Below, in pieces: positions 33,369 to 39,402 of a stretch of DNA of 39,402 nucleotides. Positions within the stretch are counted from its first letter, which is position 1; each line of letters begins with the position of its first letter. The stretch comes from Bacteroidales bacterium. GTDB lineage: Bacteria > Bacteroidota > Bacteroidia > Bacteroidales > Muribaculaceae. The DNA lies in the NCBI GenBank assembly GCA_014800815.1, contig JAAVFI010000047.1, positions 1 through 39,402 of the forward strand. Reading direction: 5' to 3'. Under the pieces are notes generated by a model. The model did not search any database. It saw only the letters and a list, made by a program, of their open reading frames with translations, and was not told the DNA's origin. Position numbers and translations under genes: made by a program.

Positions 33369-34856
33369 TTAGCGCCGCCAGAACGACGGGGTGAACAGTA
33401 CAAGTATCGTGAATATCTCAAGACGCCCCGTGAGCATCAGACCCGAAAGAATCCATTTGGCCACATCGGGCATTATATCGTAGTTGTTGCCGAAGCCCGT
33501 AATGCCCGCGCACAGCCCCGTGTTGGAGATGCACGAGAATGCCGAGAAGAAGGCGTCGATGAGCGGTACGCCGCAGGCTGTCAGGGCTATACCCCCGGCC
33601 ACTACCAGGAGCATGTACATGCACAGGAAGGCTATGACCTTGGTCACGAGGTCGGGATTGACGGCCTTGCCGCTGATTTTCACCGACTGTATGGAGCGCG
33701 GGTAGAGGCATCGGTAGAGCTCGTTGCCCGAGTTCTTGAAGAGGTAGAGTATGCGGTCGATTTTGGCACCCCCCGAAGTCGAGCCGGCGCATGCGCCGAA
33801 CATCATCATTACAAACGTAAGCGAAAGGACGAATGTTCCCCAGCTGTCGAAGCTGCTCACGGTGTAGCCCGTCGAGGTTATGGTCGATACAATCTGGAAC
33901 AGCGGGTCGATAGTAAGGCTGCGCCACGAAGTGACGGCACCCTTGAGCACTATCGCGCCGACAAACAGCACCAGGGCCATTCCTATTATATATATGTAGG
34001 TACGGAAGACCTCGTTCTCCCACGGTGCCTTGAATTTGCCGTTGAGAATCTTGAAGATAAGGCCGAAATTCACACCGCCGAGAAACATGAATACCGTGAG
34101 GACTATCTTGATATAGTCCGAGTGGTCCCAGGCGCTTATGCCGAGAGGGGTCGACGAGTAGCCGCCGGTAGATATCGCTCCGAAGGCGTGGCATACGCTG
34201 TCGAAGAAGTCCATCGGGCCGGCCCAGAGCAGGAGTATCAGCACTATGGTTAGGGCTATGTAGATGAGCCACAGACTCTTGGCCGTCTGGCTGATTCGCG
34301 GGCGGATTTTATCGTGAGTGATACCCGTCACCTCGGCGTTGAACATCTGTATGCCGCCGGCGTGGTTGAGCATAGGTATGATAGCCAGCGTGAAAAGTAT
34401 TATACCCAGGCCCCCTATCCACTGCATCATGGCACGCCATATATGCACACCGTGGCTGAGGTCGGTCATGGTATCGACTACGGAGGCGCCTGTGGTGGTG
34501 AAGCCCGACATTGCCTCGAAGAAGGCATCGCTTATGCTTATCGGGTGCGAACAGAAGAGGAACGGCATAAGTCCGAAAAGCGAAAAGACTATCCACACCA
34601 TAGAAGTGAGCAGATAGCCGTCGCGTTTCCCCATATAGTCGCTTGTCGGCCGCGAACGCAGCGCGAGCAGCAGGCCGGTGGCGAGAGTACCGAGGCCGGT
34701 CAGCAGGAATGGCAGCCAGTCGCTTTCGCCCCAGGCCACACACGTGAGGGTGGGCACCGTGAGGAATGCGGCCTCGACAATAAGCAGCCACCCCATGATG
34801 CGGAGCAGCATGCGTACATTGATCAGTCGGCGGGATACTATCTTGATGAACGGCAT
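33369..34856 (-). CDS. trkH: Potassium uptake protein TrkH
   Basis: 495 aa, about ten membrane segments in four pore repeats. The selectivity-filter loops are visible: SGFTTTGASVV, FGAISTGGYSS, TITSTGYTVSSF and FSCISNTGLCAG, each with the key Gly. Inner-membrane K+ (or Na+) channel-like transporter that needs TrkA for gating. Its ATG overlaps the trkA stop by one base (TGATG), so the two subunits are translationally coupled. Confidence 0.95.
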   Translation of the reverse strand: MPFIKIVSRRLINVRMLLRIMGWLLIVEAAFLTVPTLTCVAWGESDWLPFLLTGLGTLATGLLLALRSRPTSDYMGKRDGYLLTSMVWIVFSLFGLMPFLFCSHPISISDAFFEAMSGFTTTGASVVDTMTDLSHGVHIWRAMMQWIGGLGIILFTLAIIPMLNHAGGIQMFNAEVTGITHDKIRPRISQTAKSLWLIYIALTIVLILLLWAGPMDFFDSVCHAFGAISTGGYSSTPLGISAWDHSDYIKIVLTVFMFLGGVNFGLIFKILNGKFKAPWENEVFRTYIYIIGMALVLFVGAIVLKGAVTSWRSLTIDPLFQIVSTITSTGYTVSSFDSWGTFVLSLTFVMMMFGACAGSTSGGAKIDRILYLFKNSGNELYRCLYPRSIQSVKISGKAVNPDLVTKVIAFLCMYMLLVVAGGIALTACGVPLIDAFFSAFSCISNTGLCAGITGFGNNYDIMPDVAKWILSGLMLTGRLEIFTILVLFTPSFWRR

Positions 34857-36190
34857 CAGTTAAAGAGTTTTTCTACTTTATGGAGAGCCCCCGAGAGGCA
34901 GAATACAAGCACGTGGTCGCCGGGTTGAATCACCGTATTACCCGTGATGAGCATACCTTCGCCGTCGCGGATAAGGGCGGCAAGGGTGAGTTCGCGCGGC
35001 AGCGAGAGGTCTTTCACTGCCCCCTTGGTTATCTTCGAGCCGGCACGCGCTTCGAGCTCGGCCACCTCGGCATCGGCAAGAGCCAGACACTTCGAGGTAG
35101 AGGAGTCGGCATCGAGCAGCAACTGGAAGATAGTGCTCGACGCGAGGAGTTTTTTATTGATAACGGTACCGATACCGAGATTCTCGGCAAGCGATATGAA
35201 CTGTATGTTCTCTACGTCGGCAATACTCTTCTTTACGCCCAACTCTTTGGCCGTAAGGCAGGTCAAGATGTTGGTCTCGCTGCTCGACGTAAGGGCTACG
35301 AAGGCGTCCATATCCGAGATGCCGATGTCGCTCAGCAGGTCGATGTCGCGGGCGTCGCCGTGTATTATCTCGCAGTTGGGACACTTCTCGGGGAGCTTGC
35401 GGCAGAGGTCGAGGTCGCTCTCCACTATCTTGAATCTGAATTCATCGTGGGCGCTGTTGACAAGGCGGATTGCTATCTTCGAGCCGCCCATGATGAGCAC
35501 ACTGCGTATCTTGTACTCATTCTTGGCTGTGAGCACGAGCAGGTCGTCGATGTGGTCGCGTGTGGTGGTGAAGTAGAGTATGTCGCCGGCAGCCATCTGG
35601 TGGTCGCCGCGGGGTATGATAGTCTCGTGGTTGCGCTTGATAGCCGACACGTGGAAGTGGTGGTTGGTCGATGCAAACTCGCGCAGCTTCATGCCGGTGA
35701 GAGGAGCGCCCTCGTCGAGACGGACTCCGGCAAGGATTATCTGGCCGTCGTGCAGCTCGAACCAGTTGCGCACCCATGTGCGGCGCAGCGCTGTGATAAT
35801 CTCCTGAGCGGCAAGGTATTCGGGGTAGATTACGCGGTCCACGCCCATGTGCTTGACGTGTGCCTCGTTGGCCGGGTCCATAAATTCGTAGGTGTCGATA
35901 CGGGCCACTGTCGTTGCTGCTCCGAGATTCTTGGCTATGGAGCAGGCCACGATATTGTTTGACTCATAGGGCGTAACGGCAATGAAGAGATCGCAACCCT
36001 GAACGCCGGCGTCGCGCTGGGCCGAAAACGATGTAGGGTTTCCGGCATACGTCATCAGATTGTAGTTGGCATCGAGCAGAGCAAGACGCTCCGCATCGGT
36101 GTCGATGAGCATGATATCCTGCTCCTCGTCAGAGAGAAGTTTCGCCAGATGCGACCCTACCTCTCCTGCGCCTGCTATTACTATCTTCAT
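34856..36190 (-). CDS. trkA: Trk system potassium regulatory subunit TrkA
   Basis: 444 aa, two RCK modules: the first NAD-binding Rossmann start is [17 protein letters not shown], the second [16 protein letters not shown]; each is followed by a TrkA-C domain (about 135-215 and 365-444). Cytoplasmic gating ring of TrkH. Its ATG overlaps the stop of dxs (ATGA). Confidence 0.95.
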   Translation of the reverse strand: MKIVIAGAGEVGSHLAKLLSDEEQDIMLIDTDAERLALLDANYNLMTYAGNPTSFSAQRDAGVQGCDLFIAVTPYESNNIVACSIAKNLGAATTVARIDTYEFMDPANEAHVKHMGVDRVIYPEYLAAQEIITALRRTWVRNWFELHDGQIILAGVRLDEGAPLTGMKLREFASTNHHFHVSAIKRNHETIIPRGDHQMAAGDILYFTTTRDHIDDLLVLTAKNEYKIRSVLIMGGSKIAIRLVNSAHDEFRFKIVESDLDLCRKLPEKCPNCEIIHGDARDIDLLSDIGISDMDAFVALTSSSETNILTCLTAKELGVKKSIADVENIQFISLAENLGIGTVINKKLLASSTIFQLLLDADSSTSKCLALADAEVAELEARAGSKITKGAVKDLSLPRELTLAALIRDGEGMLITGNTVIQPGDHVLVFCLSGALHKVEKLFN

Positions 36191-38094
36191 TTTATCGAAT
36201 TTTTGACTGCGGCAACTATGCTGTCGGTATCGAATCCGGCCAGACTTCTGAGCTGCGCGGGAGAGCCCTGAGGTATGAATTTATCGGGAATTCCGAGTCG
36301 GTGCAGCGGGGTGCCGGGCGCATGTTCGCCGAGCCATTCGGCCACGGCGCCGCCGAGGCCTCCGTCGATAGTACCGTCTTCCACCGTTATCACGGGGCAA
36401 CCCTTGGCAGCCACCTCTTTGAGGATTTCCTCGTCGATAGGCTTGAGAAATATCATGTCGTACACCGCTGTGTCGATGCCCTCGGCTTCAAGTCGGCGGG
36501 CAGCCTCCAGAGCGTCGTCGGCCACGGGGCCGAGAGTGAGTATGGCGGCCTGCTTGCCTGCGCGGAGGCGTTCGCCCTTGCCTGCGGGGAGCACCTTCAT
36601 ATCGCACTTCCAGTCGGGATTACGGCCCGCTCCGCGCGGATAGCGTATGGCCATGGGGCCGTGCTCGGTAGTGGCGGCGGTGTAGAGGAGATTGCGCAGG
36701 GCGTGCTCGTCGCGGCCCGAGGCAATGGTCATGCCGGGTATGGTGCGGAGATAGGCAAGGTCGTAGGCGCCGTGGTGTGTGGCACCGTCCTCGCCCACGA
36801 GACCGGCGCGGTCTATGCAGAAGGTTACGGGGAGATTCTGCAGCGCAACATCGTGAATGATATGGTCATAGGCTCGCTGCAGGAAGCTCGAGTAGATAGC
36901 CACAAACGGCTTCATGCCGTCTTTGGCGAGGCCGCCGGCGAAGGTCACCGCATGCCCTTCAGATATACCCACGTCGAACACGCGGTCGGGGAGCTCGGCC
37001 TGCATGGTGCCCATGGAAGTGCCCGACAGCATCGCCGCAGAGATGCCCACGATACTCTTGTCGGCGCGGGCAAGTTCGAGCAGTGTGTTGCCGAAAACAT
37101 CCTGATATTTAAGCGGTTTTCCCTCAGCACTGTCGCACTTGCGCTTGCCGGTGACGGGGTCGAATTTGCCCGGTGCGTGCCACGAAGCTGGGTCGGCCTC
37201 TGCCGGAGCGTAGCCTTTGCCCTTTATGGTCTTGAGGTGGAGGATGCGCGGGCCCGACATATCGCGTATGTCGTTGAGGACGCGCACCACAGTAGCCACG
37301 TCGTTGCCGTCGAAGGGTCCGAAATAGCGTATGTTCAGGCCCTCGAATATATTCTGCTGGCGCGAGAGGAGCGACTTCAGACTGTTGTTGAAGCGGAGCA
37401 GGGCACCGCGGCGTTGCTCCGACACTATGCCCGTGCTCTTGAGCAGGCGGAAAGCCTTGTAGCGCAGGTCGTTGTACAGTCGGCTTGTGTTGAGGTGCGT
37501 CATGTAGCTGTTGAGTGCTCCCACGTTGTCGTCGATCGACATATCGTTGTCGTTGAGCACTATAAGCAGATTGTTGGGCGTGTTGGCGGCGTTGTTTATG
37601 CCCTCGAATGCCAGGCCGCCGCTTATCGACGCGTCGCCGATTACGGCTACGACATTGCGCCGCGGACTGTCGTTCTTGAGCTGCGATGCCACAGCCATGC
37701 CGAGAGCCGCCGATATGGAGTTCGATGCGTGACCGGCGGAGAATGTATCGTATTCGCTCTCCGAGGGATTGGGGAAGCCGCTCAGACCGCCGAATTTGCG
37801 GTTGGTGGCAAAGGCTTCGCGCCTGCCCGTGAGCAGTTTATGGCCGTAAGCCTGGTGCCCGACGTCCCACACGATGCGGTCGTAGGGGGTGTTGAACACA
37901 TAGTGCAGCGCAACGGTGAGCTCCACCGCGCCCATGCTCGAAGCAAAGTGCCCGGGGTTCTCGCTGAGATGATTTATGAGGAATCGGCGTATATCGTCGC
38001 AGACTTGCGGCAGCTCGTTGGGCGACAGCTTGCGGAGGTCGGCGGGAGAGTCGATATTGTTCAGTAATGGTGTGTCAGTCACGTTTTTACTCAT
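36187..38094 (-). CDS. dxs: 1-deoxy-D-xylulose-5-phosphate synthase
   Basis: 635 aa, full length. Thiamine-diphosphate domain: [31 protein letters not shown] and [20 protein letters not shown] with NDNDMSID. The transketolase-type pyrimidine domain has [20 protein letters not shown] and [19 protein letters not shown], and a C-terminal domain follows. First step of the MEP isoprenoid pathway (pyruvate + glyceraldehyde-3-phosphate), cytoplasmic. Coupled at both ends by ATGA overlaps: with the small membrane gene upstream and trkA downstream. Confidence 0.97.
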   Translation of the reverse strand: MSKNVTDTPLLNNIDSPADLRKLSPNELPQVCDDIRRFLINHLSENPGHFASSMGAVELTVALHYVFNTPYDRIVWDVGHQAYGHKLLTGRREAFATNRKFGGLSGFPNPSESEYDTFSAGHASNSISAALGMAVASQLKNDSPRRNVVAVIGDASISGGLAFEGINNAANTPNNLLIVLNDNDMSIDDNVGALNSYMTHLNTSRLYNDLRYKAFRLLKSTGIVSEQRRGALLRFNNSLKSLLSRQQNIFEGLNIRYFGPFDGNDVATVVRVLNDIRDMSGPRILHLKTIKGKGYAPAEADPASWHAPGKFDPVTGKRKCDSAEGKPLKYQDVFGNTLLELARADKSIVGISAAMLSGTSMGTMQAELPDRVFDVGISEGHAVTFAGGLAKDGMKPFVAIYSSFLQRAYDHIIHDVALQNLPVTFCIDRAGLVGEDGATHHGAYDLAYLRTIPGMTIASGRDEHALRNLLYTAATTEHGPMAIRYPRGAGRNPDWKCDMKVLPAGKGERLRAGKQAAILTLGPVADDALEAARRLEAEGIDTAVYDMIFLKPIDEEILKEVAAKGCPVITVEDGTIDGGLGGAVAEWLGEHAPGTPLHRLGIPDKFIPQGSPAQLRSLAGFDTDSIVAAVKNSIK

Positions 38095-38258
38095 CGTTTA
38101 ACGTATTTTTTATACATCGGCACAAAGATGATGATAGCCGACGCAACTATCACAAAGATAGTGTAGAGCGTCACAGGGGCATGTGCAAGTATGTAGCCCA
38201 CCAACCCGAGCCAGAGAAGCCCGAGAATCACGAAGCGGATGATGACCGATGTTTGCAT
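38091..38258 (-). CDS. Small membrane protein, translationally coupled to dxs
   Basis: 55 aa: [20 protein letters not shown] followed by [20 protein letters not shown] and [15 protein letters not shown]. Two membrane helices with a short turn and a positively charged C-terminus, so both ends are probably cytoplasmic or both termini lie at the same face. The stop overlaps the dxs ATG in ATGA, and a consensus promoter lies 25 bases upstream, so it is the first gene of the operon. Codon use is like its neighbours. Family not recognised; it is easily missed because of its size. Confidence 0.72.
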   Translation of the reverse strand: MQTSVIIRFVILGLLWLGLVGYILAHAPVTLYTIFVIVASAIIIFVPMYKKYVKR

Positions 38259-38283
38259 TGTTCTGACTGTATATAGTAAGGTG

Positions 38284-38315
38284 CAAATTTAGCAAAATTT
38301 CGGCAGTCACGCAAA
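38284..38315 (-). promoter_or_regulatory. Promoter of the dxs-trk operon
   Basis: Minus strand TTTG (38312-38315), 20-nt spacer, TAAATTTG (38284-38291), 25 bases upstream of the small membrane protein start. Full consensus. Confidence 0.8.
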
Positions 38316-38389
38316 ACTATGTTTAATTCCGTGAACATCAGCGCAAAAGAAACCGGCCGCCTCCATGCGGAGACGACAGGCGAAGGAGA

Positions 38390-38423
38390 GTTCAAAATCA
38401 AAGAACTTCAATGGTTTTGAACG
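38390..38423. promoter_or_regulatory. Inverted repeat, candidate HipB operator
   Basis: GTTCAAAA (38390-38397) and TTTTGAAC (38416-38423) are perfect 8-base inverted arms separated by 18 bases, immediately upstream of the -33 box of hipBA. HipB-type repressors bind such paired sites; the assignment is by position. Confidence 0.45.
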
Positions 38424-38425
38424 TT

Positions 38426-38456
38426 TTGCAATATCAGATTAATTCATTATCTTTGT
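38426..38456 (+). promoter_or_regulatory. Promoter of hipBA
   Basis: TTTG (38426-38429), 19-nt spacer, TATCTTTG (38449-38456), 20 bases before the hipB start. Full consensus. Confidence 0.8.
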
Positions 38457-38476
38457 AGTATGATATTAGTAGTATT

Positions 38477-38836
38477 ATGAATACGGCCAATAATAGTGAT
38501 AATATATTATCTGTATTAGATAACTATACGCTTGATAATCCTGACGATATCATGATGCAGGTTGCGGAGAATTTCCGCAAGCGTAGAGTTGAGAAAAATA
38601 TTACCCGACAGCGCATTGCCGAGCTGTCGGGAGTGCCGCTATCTACTGTCGCACGCTTTGAACAGAAAGGTCTCATTGCATTTGAATCGCTTATTAAGCT
38701 TGCTATGGCACTGGGATATACATCAGAAATAAAGGATCTGTTTTCTACTCCCAAGTTTGACACAATGGAAGAACTCGACCTGATTCGTCAGAAAAGTAAT
38801 GACAAGCGGGCTTACATAAAACGCAATAAAGCATGA
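38477..38836 (+). CDS. hipB: HipB-type XRE family antitoxin/repressor
   Basis: 119 aa. A central helix-turn-helix of the Xre/Cro type (RVEKNITRQRIAELSGVPLS then TVARFEQKG, about 37-65) lies between an acidic N-terminus and a Lys-rich tail (IRQKSNDKRAYIKRNKA). In HipBA modules this protein neutralises HipA and represses the operon. Its stop overlaps the hipA ATG in ATGA, which is typical of toxin-antitoxin pairs and supports the call. Confidence 0.85.
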   Translation: MNTANNSDNILSVLDNYTLDNPDDIMMQVAENFRKRRVEKNITRQRIAELSGVPLSTVARFEQKGLIAFESLIKLAMALGYTSEIKDLFSTPKFDTMEELDLIRQKSNDKRAYIKRNKA

Positions 38837-39402
38837 AAAAGACTGAAAAGCTTAAGGTTATGTTTCATGGGCGATCTGTCGGAGTGCTTTCACTTACTCC
38901 TGATAATCGCCTGAATGTCTTTGAGTACGAAAAATCGTGGCTTGCCGATGGGTTCAGCATTTCACCGCTTGAATTACCATTGAAATCAGGAGTTTTCATT
39001 GCTAAACCACAACCGTTTTTTGGAAATTTCGGTGTCTTTGAAGACAGTCTGCCCGATGGTTATGGTCGTTATCTACTTCATAAAGCATTGCTACGTAATG
39101 GCATAAACGATGCAGACCTATCTTCTCTTGACAGGCTTGCATTAGTTGGCGAGTATGGTATGGGAGCCTTGACTTATTCCCCTGCCGTATTCCTTGAGCA
39201 AGAAGAAGCAGTAACAGACTTCGACAGACTTCAGGAAATTGCACTTGAAGTGCTTAAGGAACAGCAGGATAAAGATGCCGGACTACTCCTATATAACAGT
39301 GGTAACAGCGGAGGAGCGAGACCGAAAGCTGTATTCTCAGATGATGAGGGACACTGGATAGTCAAATTCCGTCATACTTACGATCCGAAGGATATAGGAA
39401 TA
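38833..39402 (+). CDS. hipA: HipA-type serine/threonine kinase toxin, cut by window end
   Basis: First 190 codons, still open at the end of the window. The N-terminal HipA domain (KLKVMFHGRSVGVLSLTPDN, FGVFEDSLPDGYGRYLLHKA, LVGEYGMGALTYSP) is followed by the start of the kinase domain with the Gly-rich SGNSGGARPKAVF and IVKFRH (probable ATP-site Lys). Known HipA proteins phosphorylate aminoacyl-tRNA synthetases and induce dormancy. Completeness of the catalytic part cannot be judged here. Confidence 0.88.
   Translation, partial: MKKTEKLKVMFHGRSVGVLSLTPDNRLNVFEYEKSWLADGFSISPLELPLKSGVFIAKPQPFFGNFGVFEDSLPDGYGRYLLHKALLRNGINDADLSSLDRLALVGEYGMGALTYSPAVFLEQEEAVTDFDRLQEIALEVLKEQQDKDAGLLLYNSGNSGGARPKAVFSDDEGHWIVKFRHTYDPKDIGI

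Noticed and set aside
36301-38067. Long open frame (588 codons) on the plus strand opposite dxs
   Set aside because: It mirrors dxs codon structure, has no domain-like composition and lies fully antisense to a clear housekeeping gene. The same holds for the long plus-strand frames opposite the DUF4434, aspartate kinase, trkA and aminopeptidase genes.
39002-39244. 80-codon minus-strand frame opposite hipA
   Set aside because: Antisense shadow of the HipA N-terminal domain.

Overview
The window reads as a chromosomal segment from a Bacteroidales bacterium, most likely a Muribaculaceae-type gut commensal. That assignment is an inference from three things. The visible promoters have the Bacteroidota form TTTG-N19/20-TAnnTTTG, and starts lack clear Shine-Dalgarno sequences. 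The gene set includes a Bacteroidota-type LptE, a coenzyme-B12 ribonucleotide reductase, a two-domain ABC-F protein with a degenerate second site, and an M6 protease with a Por-like C-terminus. Most genes are GC-rich housekeeping genes, broken by two visibly AT-rich accessory islands. No rRNA, tRNA, CRISPR array or intact transposase was seen.

Layout. 1-1800: an AT-rich island with two distantly related membrane proteins, bounded by structured non-coding repeats. 1904-6952 (minus): sugar operon of a ROK regulator, a Tat-exported DUF4434 protein, a sugar-porter MFS permease and an N-acylglucosamine 2-epimerase. 7201-10006: rubrerythrin, an outer-membrane beta-barrel protein, a stand-alone ECF sigma factor and an ion-channel-like protein. 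10059-12396 (minus): rbfA, a LolC/E-type permease and a radical SAM protein, with overlapping ends. 12493-16801 (plus): sigma-54 activator, LptE, an unknown protein, SecG and a U32 peptidase-family protein, an envelope and translation cluster. 16802-18692: second accessory island, made of copies of the same structured repeat plus truncated genes (type III restriction helicase tail and others) and a small lipoprotein. 18693-21732 (minus): M6 metalloprotease and a lipoprotein. 21866-22174 (minus): an apparent non-coding RNA with its own promoter and terminator. 22381-27455 (minus): B12-dependent ribonucleotide reductase, GNAT-type protein, pseudokinase and Lrp regulator. 27665-38258 (minus): a tightly packed run of small membrane protein, dxs, trkA, trkH, yraN, Xaa-Pro aminopeptidase, gamma-carbonic anhydrase, lysC and ABC-F, with a promoter at one end and a terminator at the other. 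38477-39402 (plus): hipB and the start of hipA, cut by the window end.

The two most novel items are (1) a family of about 180-200 nt intergenic elements, in at least five full or partial copies, whose helices are kept while their sequence changes, and which border both AT-rich islands, partly in head-to-head pairs; and (2) the roughly 310 nt candidate ncRNA upstream of the M6 protease/lipoprotein pair, with several long-range complementary segments implying a pseudoknotted fold. I can match neither to a known class by eye.
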